A DNA stretch of 64,000 nucleotides. Origin: Streptomyces sp. NBC_01754. GTDB lineage: Bacteria; Actinomycetota; Actinomycetes; Streptomycetales; Streptomycetaceae. Shown one piece after another: positions 37,350 through 45,301 of the stretch. The notes below the pieces were generated by a model. The model did not search any database. It was not told where the DNA came from and saw only the letters and a program-made list of their open reading frames with translations. The stretch covers positions 4,464,001-4,528,000 of the forward strand of contig NZ_CP109132.1 of the NCBI RefSeq assembly GCF_035918015.1. The letters run 5' to 3'. Each line of letters begins with the position of its first letter. Position 1 is the first letter of the stretch. Position numbers and translations under genes: made by a program.

Positions 37350-38849
37350 TCAGTGGACGGGGTGCATGGTGCGCCTGAGCCAGGGAGCGGCGGCGATGAC
37401 GGCCACACCGGCCACCACCGCGACGGCGCCGTTGACACCGAAGTAGGCGGGGTTGGAGACCTCGCCGTAGAGCTTCACGATCTGTGCCTGAATGCCGTTG
37501 GCGAGGGCGAGGGACAGGAACCACAGGGCCATCGTCTGGCTCGCGAAGGCCCTGGGGGCGAGCTTGGTGGTGGCGGACATGCCGGAGGTCTCCAGCAGGA
37601 TGTCGCCGAGCCCGAGCAGCAGGTAGGAGCCGACGATCCACCAGGCGGCCATCTTGTACGTGTCGTCGGCGTGACCGGAGGTGGGCAGGACCATCAGGAG
37701 GAAGGACAGACCGCCGAGGATCACCCCGAACGCGATCTTGTTGGAGGCGTGCGGCTGGCGCGGCCCCATCCGGGCCCACACGGTGGCCACCACGGGGGCC
37801 AGCGCCACCTCGAAGGCCCCCAGCGCGGACGCGTACCAGCTCGCCGGGAAGTGGTAGCCGAAGATCTCCGTCCGCGCGTTCGTCGAGGCCAGCAGCATCA
37901 TCGTCGAGTACGCCTGGAAGAGGATGAAGTTGAAGACGACCGAGGCGAGGAAGAGCACGACGTACGGGCGCAGCCTGCCGCGTTCCTCCGGGGTCACCCG
38001 GGGGCTCCGGAACATCACGGCGAAGTAGACGACCGGGGCGATCACCGCGAGGAGGGTGAGCAGGTCGACGAACCGGTCCATGGTGAGCCAGCCGGCCAGC
38101 GCCAGCGCGGTCGCCACCACGGCCACCACCAGGGCGCCGCCCGTGATCAGCAGTACGGCCCGGCGCATCGGGCCCGGAGCCAGCGCGTATTCGGCCGCTC
38201 CCTTTCGCCCGGCCAGGTGACGCCGGCCCGCCACGTACTGGATCAGGCCGAGCGTCATGCCGAAGGCGGCGGCGGAGAAGCCCCAGTGCCACCCGGCGTG
38301 GTCGCCGAGCCAGCCGGTGACCAGGGGACCGGCGAAGGCACCGATGTTGATACCCATGTAGTAGAGCGCGAAGCCGGCGTCCCGCCGCTGGTCCTCGGTG
38401 CGGTAGAGCTTGCCGACCATGGACGCCACGTTGGGCTTGAGCAGGCCGGTGCCCGCGCTGATCAGTCCCAGGCCCACCCAGGTCATGGCGGCGGTCGGCA
38501 CCGCCATCGAGTAGTGGCCGAAGGCGATGAGGACACCGCCGTAGAGAACGGCCCGGTAGGAGCCGAGGATCCGGTCGGCCAGCCAGCCGCCCGCGACGGA
38601 GACCAGATAGACGAGCGTGCCGTAGGCGGCGGAGACCGAGGCGGCGGTGCCCGGGTCCATGCCCAGGCCGTCGTGCGCGACCGAGTCCGCGAAGAAGAGG
38701 ACCAGGATCGCCTGCATGCCGAGGAAGGAGAACCGCTCCCAGACCTCCAGTCCGGACAGCGTCATCAGACCCCGTGGCTGACCGAAGAAAGCGTGGTCGT
38801 CCTCGGGGGCGGGGCCGTCCGGTTCACTGGTGGCGGTGGCGTGGGACAA
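37350..38849 (-). CDS. POT/PTR-family proton-dependent oligopeptide transporter
   Basis: 499 residues from a TTG at 38849, supported by AGGAG 7 nt upstream; the frame stays open far upstream without similarity. Around 12-14 membrane helices. Family motifs are FERFSF-like EVWERFSFLGMQAILVLFF, GGWLADRILGSYRAVLYGG, and GTGLLKPNVASMVGKLY, then FALYYMGINIGAF. It imports di- or tripeptides with protons. The next gene in the same direction (9-nt gap) is an X-Pro peptidase-like hydrolase, giving an import-and-digest unit. It is divergent from the polyprenyl synthase gene. Confidence 0.9.
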   Translation of the reverse strand: MSHATATSEPDGPAPEDDHAFFGQPRGLMTLSGLEVWERFSFLGMQAILVLFFADSVAHDGLGMDPGTAASVSAAYGTLVYLVSVAGGWLADRILGSYRAVLYGGVLIAFGHYSMAVPTAAMTWVGLGLISAGTGLLKPNVASMVGKLYRTEDQRRDAGFALYYMGINIGAFAGPLVTGWLGDHAGWHWGFSAAAFGMTLGLIQYVAGRRHLAGRKGAAEYALAPGPMRRAVLLITGGALVVAVVATALALAGWLTMDRFVDLLTLLAVIAPVVYFAVMFRSPRVTPEERGRLRPYVVLFLASVVFNFILFQAYSTMMLLASTNARTEIFGYHFPASWYASALGAFEVALAPVVATVWARMGPRQPHASNKIAFGVILGGLSFLLMVLPTSGHADDTYKMAAWWIVGSYLLLGLGDILLETSGMSATTKLAPRAFASQTMALWFLSLALANGIQAQIVKLYGEVSNPAYFGVNGAVAVVAGVAVIAAAPWLRRTMHPVH

Positions 38850-39005
38850 AGCGGTAACTCCTGATCGTATGAGCTGATCCCGAACATACCGGCGGTGGCG
38901 GGAAGGCGCCCACGGTGATCCAAACGGGACCGGATACGCTGACGCGAGTGAGGACAACGACACATCGACATCCCGTGTGATCGTCAGCAGACAGGAGATC
39001 CCCTC

Positions 39006-40016
39006 GTGACCGTCGTCGGGCCGTTCGGACTGCGCGTGCGGGACCAGGCCCTGGAGGCCGATGTCCAGGCTGGTTTGTCCGCCGTCGAGGCCGGGCTGCT
39101 GGGTGCCACCAAGAGCGAGGTCCCGTTCATCACGGAGGCCGCTCAGCACCTCGTGAACGCCGGGGGCAAACGGTTCCGCCCGCTGCTGGTGATGCTCGCC
39201 TCGCAGTTCGGTGACCCGGACGCGCCGGGTGTCGTCCCCGCGGCCGTGGTCGTCGAGCTGACGCACCTGGCGACGCTGTACCACGACGACGTGATGGACG
39301 AGGCGGACGTACGCCGCGGGGTGGCGAGCGCCAACACCCGCTGGGGCAACTCCCTGGCCGTCCTGACGGGTGACTTCCTCTTCGCCCGCGCCTCGCACAT
39401 CCTGGCCGACCTCGGCCCCGAGGCCGTACGCATCCAGGCCGAGGCGTTCGAGCGGCTGGTCACCGGCCAGATCCTGGAGACCGCCGGCCCGCGGCCCGGA
39501 CACGACCCGGTCGACCACTACATGGACGTCCTCAGCGGCAAGACCGGTTCGCTGGTCGCCGTGGCCGGCCGGTTCGGCGCCATGATGGCGGGCGCCGACG
39601 AGTCGGTCGTCGACATCCTCACCCAGTACGGGGAGCGGCTCGGCATCGCCTTCCAGCTCGCCGACGACTTCCTGGACATCGCCTCCGACTCCCACGAGTC
39701 CGGCAAGACCCCCGGCACCGACCTCCGCGAGGGCATCTCCACCCTCCCCGTACTCCATCTGCGCGCCCGGGCCGCCGCCGAGGGCAGGCCGGAGGACCTG
39801 GAGCTGCTGGAACTGCTCGACGGCGACCTCAACGACGAGGCCCGGCTCGCCGAGGCGCTGCACGGGCTGCGGGCCCATCCGGCACTGGAGCAGGCGCGGC
39901 GAGACACCGTCCGGTACGCCCAGGAGGCCCGGGCCACGCTGACGCCGCTGCCCGAGTGCTACACGAAGTCCGCCCTCGAAGAGCTGTGCGACGCCGTGGT
40001 GCACCGCACCGGCTGA
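39006..40016 (+). CDS. Long-chain trans-polyprenyl diphosphate synthase
   Basis: 336 residues from the GTG at 39006 (CAGGAGATCC ribosome-binding site). First aspartate-rich motif DDVMD at 94-98, second DDFLD at 220-224, GGKRFRPLLVML near residue 54, and GKTGSL at about 180. Residues before the first motif are small (HLATLYHDD), consistent with a long product. In this context it most likely makes the nonaprenyl (or similar) diphosphate side chain of menaquinone. Exact chain length cannot be read from sequence. It stands alone, divergent from the transporter gene. Confidence 0.92.
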   Translation: MTVVGPFGLRVRDQALEADVQAGLSAVEAGLLGATKSEVPFITEAAQHLVNAGGKRFRPLLVMLASQFGDPDAPGVVPAAVVVELTHLATLYHDDVMDEADVRRGVASANTRWGNSLAVLTGDFLFARASHILADLGPEAVRIQAEAFERLVTGQILETAGPRPGHDPVDHYMDVLSGKTGSLVAVAGRFGAMMAGADESVVDILTQYGERLGIAFQLADDFLDIASDSHESGKTPGTDLREGISTLPVLHLRARAAAEGRPEDLELLELLDGDLNDEARLAEALHGLRAHPALEQARRDTVRYAQEARATLTPLPECYTKSALEELCDAVVHRTG

Positions 40017-40329
40017 CCCCGAACGCCGTGGCGCGCCGCGCGGGTGCTCCCGAACGCCGTGGCGCATCCGGTGGGTTGACCCCGAACACCGTGGTCCGCC
40101 CTCATGAGCCGGCGGCCCTTGGGGGTCCCGCCGGTGCCGACCCTAGGGTCCTCGCCGCCCGTGTCATCCCGGAGAGGTAGGAGCGGTTGCTCCCCGGGGC
40201 TGACGTCTGACGCCGCCCGATTTGGTCAGATGGAGAGCATCCACTTCCGACCCCACGGGGTGAGAAGGGCGGCGGGGAGTGGACGAGCGCGACGCGATGG
40301 CAGCCGCCGATCACGGAGGTAGGGCACAC
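40017..40329. repeat. Intergenic region with a three-copy ~31-bp tandem repeat
   Basis: CCCGAACGCCGTGG begins at 40018 and 40049, and as CCCGAACACCGTGG at 40081 (spacing 31 and 32), directly after the polyprenyl synthase stop. The rest of the region has a TAGGGT -10-like element near 40144 that could serve the next gene. No gene is seen here. Confidence 0.6.
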
Positions 40330-41583
40330 ATGGCACCGAACGACAGCGCACAGACCACGGGCGTGACCGCCGACGAGGCCGGGGGCACGGTCGTGGGCCG
40401 TCGGAAGGCGGCTCGCTACGTCGTCCCCGTCGCGGTGGCGGCAGTGGCGGCGGCGACGATCGGGCTCGTCCCGGCGCTCGCCGACTCCGGCGACCCGGAA
40501 CTGCCGGAGATCACCGCGCAGCAGCTCGTCGAGAAGATCGCCGCGTCCGACCAGCAGCAGCTCTCCGGCATGCTGAAGATCAGCACCGATCTGGGGATCC
40601 CGTCCTTCGGCGGGCTCGTCGACTCCTTCGTACCGGGCGGCACGGGAGGCGGGGACACCTCGGGCGCGGCGCCCGAGGCCAAGCTGACGGAGCTCGCCTC
40701 CGGCACGCACACGCTCCGGATCGCGGCGGACGGCCCCGACCGTCAGAGCCTGTCCGTCCTCGACAAGGGCTCCGAGTACAGCGTCGTCCACAACGGGGCC
40801 GACGTCTGGGCGTACGACAGCGGAAGCGACGAGGTGTACCACCAGCGGGCCGAGGGCGGGTCCGGGGACCACCACACCGCCGGGAAGGCCGTACCGGGCA
40901 CCCCCAAGGAGATGGCCGAGAAGGCGCTCGCCGCGGTGGGCGACACCACGTCCGTCACGGTCGACGGCACGGCGCGGGTGGCGGGCCGCGACGCCTACCA
41001 GCTGCTGATCAAGCCCAAGCAGTCCGGTTCGACGATCGGGTCCATCAGGGTCGCGGTGGACGCCGAGCACGGCGTCCCGCTGAAGTTCACCCTGGCACCG
41101 AGTGGCGGCGGCAAGGCGGTGGTCGACGCCGGCTTCACCCGGGTCGACTTCGGGAAGCCCGACGCCTCGGCCTTCTCCTTCACCCCTCCCAAGGGCGCCC
41201 GGGTGACCGAGGCCGACGAACTGACGGCGGACATGCACGAGAAGGGCTCCGCCTTCGAGAAGGGTCCCGCCTTCGAGAAGGAGCTGGCCCAGCTGGGCGG
41301 CGGCCCCGGCGCCGTGAACGTGATCGGTGAGGGCTGGAGCGCGGTCGCCGAGATCGACGGGGGCGGCAGTGCCGAGGGGCTCACCGGAGACGGCGCGGCC
41401 GGGCTGCCCGCCGAGGCACAGGGCTTCCTGGGCTCCTTCGGCGACAAGGTCACCGGCGGCTTCGGCACGGGCACGGTCTTCAAGACCCGCCTGGTCAACG
41501 CCCTGCTGACCGAGGACGGCAAGGTCTACGTCGGTGCCGTCACCAAGGACACGCTGGTGAAGGTGGCCGAGAGCGCCCGGTAG
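40330..41583 (+). CDS. Exported LolA-like/DUF2092-type protein
   Basis: 417 residues from the ATG at 40330 (GGAGG ribosome-binding site), rather than the upstream GTG at 40279. An N-terminal hydrophobic segment (about 34-57, VVPVAVAAVAAATIGLVPALA) looks like a signal peptide or anchor, with no lipobox Cys. The main domain (about 60-320) has alternating strands as in LolA/RseB-like lipoprotein carriers (LSGMLKISTDLG, YSVVHNGADVWAYDSGSDEV, LKFTLAPSGGGK). A Gly-rich tail follows. Such proteins bind acyl chains in the cell envelope. The ligand is unknown; no sigma factor lies next to it. Confidence 0.8.
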   Translation: MAPNDSAQTTGVTADEAGGTVVGRRKAARYVVPVAVAAVAAATIGLVPALADSGDPELPEITAQQLVEKIAASDQQQLSGMLKISTDLGIPSFGGLVDSFVPGGTGGGDTSGAAPEAKLTELASGTHTLRIAADGPDRQSLSVLDKGSEYSVVHNGADVWAYDSGSDEVYHQRAEGGSGDHHTAGKAVPGTPKEMAEKALAAVGDTTSVTVDGTARVAGRDAYQLLIKPKQSGSTIGSIRVAVDAEHGVPLKFTLAPSGGGKAVVDAGFTRVDFGKPDASAFSFTPPKGARVTEADELTADMHEKGSAFEKGPAFEKELAQLGGGPGAVNVIGEGWSAVAEIDGGGSAEGLTGDGAAGLPAEAQGFLGSFGDKVTGGFGTGTVFKTRLVNALLTEDGKVYVGAVTKDTLVKVAESAR

Positions 41584-41592
41584 GACACCCGC

Positions 41593-41637
41593 CGCGCGGT
41601 GCCTCTCCGTACGCCCCGTACGGCGGGGCGCCGCGCG
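41593..41637 (+). terminator. Two-tier hairpin after the LolA-like gene
   Basis: Outer arms CGCGCGGTGCC (41593-41603) and GGCGCCGCGCG (41627-41637), with one G-T pair, enclose an inner perfect 7-bp stem CCGTACG/CGTACGG (41607-41623). It begins 10 nt after the stop codon. Confidence 0.8.
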
Positions 41638-41884
41638 CATCGTGGGCCCGCTTTCGCGACGAAGGACGTCACGCTCCGAACGGTGCCCGTCTGCAGGGAG
41701 GCGAGCCGTCCGCACCGTCGGCCGGTCGAGCCGTCCCCCGATCGGCTCGTCGCGGCCCGAACGGCACGAACGGTAGAGGTGAAACGTCACGACACGGTAC
41801 GTTCCGTTTCCGCCAGGTCATTGTTCGACTTTCGGCGACGAGCTGTCAACAAGCGGTGGTCGGTATCTCCCCTATGCTCACCGA
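41638..41884. promoter_or_regulatory. Promoter region of the TetR gene
   Basis: No gene seen. TATGCT at 41873-41878 sits 6 nt before the ATG at 41885, so the TetR mRNA may be leaderless. A loose inverted repeat GAAACGT/ACGTTCC near 41779-41806 might be an autoregulatory operator. No clear -35. Confidence 0.4.
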
Positions 41885-42472
41885 ATGATCACATCGCCGA
41901 GTTCCCTGCGCCGCAGCGAGAGATCACGGCGGGCGACTCTCGACGCCGCCCTCGAACTGTGTACGGATAGGGGCTACGGCCGGGTCACCGTGGAGGCCAT
42001 CGCGGTCCGGGCCGGCGTGAGCAAGAAGACGATCTACCGCTGGTGGCCGTCGAAGGGGGCGGTCCTGCTGGAGGCGTTCGTCGACGCGTTCGTCGGTGCC
42101 ACGCCTTTCCCCGACACCGGCGACATCGCGCTGGACCTGCGGACCCACATCAACAGCGCGGTGCGGCTGACCTCCATGCCGCCCTGCGGACCGGCGTACA
42201 CCGGGATCCTCTCCGAGATGCACTACGACGACGCCCTGGCCGAGGCCGTCCAGGAGCAGTTGGTCCGCCCGCGCTTCGCGGCGGCCGAGGCTCGGCTGCG
42301 CAAGGCCCAGGAGCAGGGGCGGATACCGGCGGACGCGGATCTTCCGCTGGCCGTGGAGATGCTCTACGGCCCCCTCTACTACCGCCACGTGCTGCGCAAG
42401 CCGCCCCAGGACGAGGCGGCGGTCGCCGTGCTGGTTGACCACGTCCTGCGTTCGCTGGGCTCGGGTGGGTGA
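41885..42472 (+). CDS. TetR/AcrR-family transcriptional regulator
   Basis: 195 residues. The N-terminal helix-turn-helix (about 15-62) is standard: RRATLDAALELCTDRGYGRV, VTVEAIAVRAGVSKKTIYRW, WPSKGAVLLEAF. The C-terminal ligand domain has the TetR_C-type motif LPLAVEMLYGPLYYRHVLRK common in actinobacterial repressors. No adjacent divergent target gene, so it may be autoregulatory or act elsewhere. It is convergent with the DUF397 pair across a bidirectional terminator. Confidence 0.92.
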   Translation: MITSPSSLRRSERSRRATLDAALELCTDRGYGRVTVEAIAVRAGVSKKTIYRWWPSKGAVLLEAFVDAFVGATPFPDTGDIALDLRTHINSAVRLTSMPPCGPAYTGILSEMHYDDALAEAVQEQLVRPRFAAAEARLRKAQEQGRIPADADLPLAVEMLYGPLYYRHVLRKPPQDEAAVAVLVDHVLRSLGSGG

Positions 42473-42534
42473 GGGGGAGGGACCTCAGCCGAGGTGGCGG
42501 GTCCAGCACCACCATGGGATCAGCCTGGAGACGA

Positions 42535-42566
42535 CAGGAGCCCCGTCCCTGCGGACGGGGCTCCTG
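42535..42566. terminator. Bidirectional terminator between TetR and DUF397 genes
   Basis: Perfect 14-bp stem CAGGAGCCCCGTCC (42535-42548) with GGACGGGGCTCCTG (42553-42566) and a CTGC tetraloop. It lies between two converging genes. Confidence 0.9.
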
Positions 42567-42581
42567 GCCGTACCGACCTGT

Positions 42582-42791
42582 TCAGACGGTGCGGAAGTCT
42601 CCGGTCTTGACGCCGGTCACGAAGGCGGTGAAGGCGGTGGCGGGGACGGTGAGGACCGGGCCGTCGGGGTTCTTGGAGTCGCGGACGGGGACCGTGCCGG
42701 TGGTGGCGGCGCGGGCCGGCGCCCACTCGACGCAGGTGCCGCCGTTGTCGCTGTAGGAGGACTTGTACCAGCGGAGGGAGTGGGTCGTCAC
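42582..42791 (-). CDS. DUF397 protein, copy 2
   Basis: 69 residues from the GTG at 42791 (VTTHSLRWYKSSYSDNGG). The DUF397 signature is complete: WYKSSYS, CVEWAP, VPVRDSKNPDGPVLTVP, and AFVTGVKTGDF. These small Streptomyces proteins are almost always encoded beside an XRE-family regulator with a DUF5753 domain, and the pairs have been compared to toxin/antitoxin or developmental switches (e.g. the BldB-like/WhiJ family). It is a near-identical duplicate of the upstream gene. Same ribosome-binding context (AAAGGGCACCCC). Confidence 0.9.
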   Translation of the reverse strand: MTTHSLRWYKSSYSDNGGTCVEWAPARAATTGTVPVRDSKNPDGPVLTVPATAFTAFVTGVKTGDFRTV

Positions 42792-43010
42792 GGGGTGCCC
42801 TTTCGCGGTGGTCCGGTTGGGGGTGTGGCTCAGACGGAGTGGAAGTCTCCGGTCTTGACGCTGGTCACGAAGGCGGTGAAGGCGGTGGCGGGGACGGTGA
42901 GGACCGGGCCGTCGGGGTTCTTGGAGTCGCGGACGGGGACCGTGCCGGTGGTGGCGGCGCGGGCCGGCGCCCACTCGACGCAGGTGCCGCCGTTGCCGCT
43001 GTAGGAGGAT
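42593..43010 (-). repeat. 170-bp direct repeat spanning the two DUF397 genes
   Basis: 42593-42762 and 42841-43010 (offset 248) are nearly identical; I count two substitutions (a C/T near 42612 and a T/C near 42748). It covers most of both DUF397 reading frames and marks a recent tandem duplication or ongoing gene conversion. Confidence 0.85.
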
Positions 43011-43045
43011 TTGACCCAGGCGGGGGTCGCGGAGTCGGTCGTCAC
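42830..43045 (-). CDS. DUF397 protein, copy 1
   Basis: 71 residues from the GTG at 43045 (VTTDSATPAWVKSSYSGNGG), overlapping the stop of the XRE gene by 4 nt, so translation is coupled. Residues from CVEWAP to GDF are almost identical to copy 2; the N-terminal dozen residues differ, which may set partner specificity. As the copy directly coupled to the regulator it is the presumptive original. Confidence 0.9.
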   Translation of the reverse strand: MTTDSATPAWVKSSYSGNGGTCVEWAPARAATTGTVPVRDSKNPDGPVLTVPATAFTAFVTSVKTGDFHSV

Positions 43046-43881
43046 GGGGTGCCCTTTCGTAGCTGGTGGAGCATGTCCACGGAGGCCGTCTGCGACAGAG
43101 ACATGGCCTGGAGCTGATGGTAGTCCCTCATCAGCGGTACGGCTGAGGCCAGTTCACGGTCCAGATGCCCTCGGGTCTGGGACTCGACATAAGAGACCAC
43201 CGACCGGTCCGCGAGGGTCAGCAGGTTCACCGCTCGGTTGAAGGGCCGGTGTTCGCCCATGCTGTAAGGGGCGAGCTGAAGCATGGTGTTCGGCCGCTCG
43301 GCGAAGTCGACGAGATGTTGCAACTGCGCGTCCATGGCTGTGGCCCCTCCAACGGGTCTCCGGACACAGCTTTCGTCCAGCACCGCGACGACCAGAGGTG
43401 GTATGGGGCGCATGAGCGCGGCCTGGCGGTCCAGGAGGAGCGAGAGTCGTTCCTCAGCTTGATCGGGCGTGATGGCGCCCCGCGCGACCGCACTGGCGTC
43501 CAGGGCCTGCGCATAGGCAGCGGTCTGGAGTAGACCGGGGATTACTCCCACCTCGAAAAACTTGATCTCCACCGCCCGGCCTTCGAGTCTCACGTACTCG
43601 GGAAAGCCCTGGAGAAGCACGCCGTGCCGCAGCTCCCGCCACGCGCGCTCGAACGAGTCGTCGGTTCCCTCCACACCTAACGCAGTGTCAGCGGCGAGCG
43701 AAAACCTGCGGGTCGGCGGTTTGTGACCGGTTTCCACGCCCGAGACGTGACGCCCGGAGTATCCGATCCGTAGGCCGAAATCATCCTGGTTCCAGCCGCG
43801 CGCCTCGCGTGCGCTGCGCAAACGCGCGCCGAACGCCGCTGCCGGGCCCGCGTCCGGGTTCAACTCCTTGCGGTTTACCAA
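43042..43881 (-). CDS. XRE-family regulator with DUF5753 domain (WhiJ-like)
   Basis: 279 residues, start at 43881 (MVNRKELNPDAGPA). A helix-turn-helix occupies about 17-70 (ARLRSAREARGWNQDDFGLR, YSGRHVSGVETGHKPPTRR). The remaining ~190 residues are the DUF5753 domain (FFEVGVIPGLLQTAAYAQAL, LLDRQAALMR, VVAVLDESCVRRPVGG). In S. coelicolor, WhiJ and many paralogues pair with DUF397 proteins to control differentiation or antibiotic genes. Here it heads a three-gene unit with two DUF397 copies and is divergent from two small unknown genes. Confidence 0.93.
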   Translation of the reverse strand: MVNRKELNPDAGPAAAFGARLRSAREARGWNQDDFGLRIGYSGRHVSGVETGHKPPTRRFSLAADTALGVEGTDDSFERAWRELRHGVLLQGFPEYVRLEGRAVEIKFFEVGVIPGLLQTAAYAQALDASAVARGAITPDQAEERLSLLLDRQAALMRPIPPLVVAVLDESCVRRPVGGATAMDAQLQHLVDFAERPNTMLQLAPYSMGEHRPFNRAVNLLTLADRSVVSYVESQTRGHLDRELASAVPLMRDYHQLQAMSLSQTASVDMLHQLRKGTP

Positions 43882-43973
43882 CGTTTCCTCCGCTTCCAGA
43901 ACGTTGAAGCAGTCCTGACTCTAGGTCAATGCTGGACCTCTTGGTAGTGGAACGACTACGGAGAGGCATGGTC

Positions 43974-44234
43974 ATGCCCGTCGAGCGTGAGCTTTCCGAC
44001 CGCCCCGCGCCCCCACCCGTCCCGGCCTCCGGCACGCTCGTGGTGGACACGCGGCGCGGTGACCTGGTGGGCGAATTCCGGGGGGTCGCCGGCCCGTACT
44101 GGTCGCTGCGCCCGATCAGGGGCGGGACCGAGTGGGAGGCCGACCCCGCATACGTACGGCCGGCCACTGCCAAGGAGTACCTGCACGCGGCGACGGCGCG
44201 GGCGAACCGGCGGAGCGCGGGCGAGTGGCTCTGA
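43974..44234 (+). CDS. Small protein of unknown function, divergent from the XRE gene
   Basis: 86 residues from the ATG at 43974 (MPVERELSDRPAPPP), chosen because GGAGAGG (43960-43966) is 7 nt upstream; an ATG 2 codons earlier is too close. The core GTLVVDTRRGDLVGEFRG, then GPYWSLRPIRGG and EWEADPAYVRPA is beta-rich. I do not recognise the family but have the impression it recurs beside XRE/DUF397 loci. The 92-bp gap to the XRE gene must hold both promoters. It could be part of the same regulatory module. Confidence 0.7.
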   Translation: MPVERELSDRPAPPPVPASGTLVVDTRRGDLVGEFRGVAGPYWSLRPIRGGTEWEADPAYVRPATAKEYLHAATARANRRSAGEWL

Positions 44235-44289
44235 GACGCCGTCTCGTTTCCGATTCGGCAGGATCCGTCATGACCCGGAGGGATGAACC

Positions 44290-44655
44290 GTGAACCAGTG
44301 CACCGCCTTCACTCTGCTGAGCCCGCCGCGTCACCTGGCGGACCTCCTGAAGGACGCCGAGCCGGGACACGTCCTGTGTGAACTCGGCGAGGGGCATGGT
44401 GACGACCACGCCGCGCTGCTGTGGGATCTGGACGAGGACAGCGGCGGCGTATGGGCTCGCTGGAACGAACGGCGCAGCCGGCTGGCGCCGTTCGCGTGGT
44501 GTCCGGAGGCGGATGTCGAAGGAGGCGCGTGCGAACTGTTCGCCGAGCACTCCTCCGGGCACAGCTGGGAGGTCGTCGACCCCACAAGGGCGGCCCTGTG
44601 GGAGCAGGCGGAGCGGATGCGCTCCCACCTGTTCCCCGAGGAGGGCCTGTCCTGA
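44290..44655 (+). CDS. Unknown 121-residue protein
   Basis: GTG start at 44290 with GGAGGG (44277-44282). The protein is acidic (CELGEGHGDDHAALLWDLDE, WCPEADVEGG) with several Trp and four Cys. It follows the previous small gene by 55 bp in the same direction and may be cotranscribed. No domain recognised. The clean codon pattern and ribosome-binding site support a real gene. Confidence 0.65.
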   Translation: MNQCTAFTLLSPPRHLADLLKDAEPGHVLCELGEGHGDDHAALLWDLDEDSGGVWARWNERRSRLAPFAWCPEADVEGGACELFAEHSSGHSWEVVDPTRAALWEQAERMRSHLFPEEGLS

Positions 44656-45301
44656 GGTGCGGCCCGCGCCCAACCGGTCATCCGTATCGCGGGAGCCAAC
44701 GGGCGACGGCGCCCGTGCGAGGTGCTACAGCGACTTACCCGCGACAGGAACGGCGACGGCAACGGCAACAACGGCGACTGCACCCGTGCGCACGCAGAAG
44801 CTGGAAGGGGTCCCCGCCGATGCCGGCCCCTGCCCCGCCCTGGCGGGGCGGGGGAGACGGCCCTTGCTCTGCATCGCGACGCGGACGCGCTGTTCGGCCA
44901 GGGCGCGGCCGGCCGTGTGCGGGGTGGTGTTCCGGCGTTCGGCCTCGTCGAGGACGGTGACCGCGTCGGCGCGCAGCCGGGTCGAGATCGTGTGCGGCGG
45001 CCACCGGCGCGGGCAGCGGGCAGCGGCGGCCGCGGACAGCTTCGACGACATGGACCAGCGTCCGATTGGGACGTCGAAATCGGGCCAGGCTCCGTTTTCC
45101 TCTTGTCGCAGAACGGTCAGATCTGGTCGCATGTGATGTGCGATCGGCAGTTGATGGGCGTAGTTCCCGGGCGAGGTTGATGTGTCGCCGGTGGACGGTC
45201 GGTTGGTGTCGCGTGCTTCGTTTCCATTCCGGCGAACCACTCAGCACGCAGCGAACAGACGAACACGCTCATCCCGTCAGTTGAGGACGCATCAGCCCCG
45301 C
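44656..45301. other. 646-bp region without a confident gene; possible dehydrogenase C-terminal remnant
   Basis: No intact gene is convincing. On the minus strand, 44850-45051 could encode MSSKLSAAAAARCPRRWPPH followed by ADAVTVLDEAERRNTTPHTA and RALAEQRVRVAMQ. The latter weakly recalls the C-terminal helices of Glu/Leu/Phe/Val dehydrogenases. If so, it is a relic without the catalytic domain. Codon use is poor for an active gene. I list it only as a possibility. Confidence 0.25.

Noticed and set aside
35358..38864. 1168-residue open frame on the plus strand
   Set aside because: Antisense to the CocE/NonD and POT genes; Arg/Gly/Val/Asp-rich low-complexity translation typical of high-GC shadows, no domain.
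40018..40094. CRISPR array
   Set aside because: Only three imperfect 14-nt cores with similar spacers; no cas genes; better described as a short tandem repeat.
44725..45240. 171-residue minus-strand frame as an intact gene
   Set aside because: No ribosome-binding site, poor codon pattern, Val/Ala repeat at its end; at most a relic of a dehydrogenase C-terminus.
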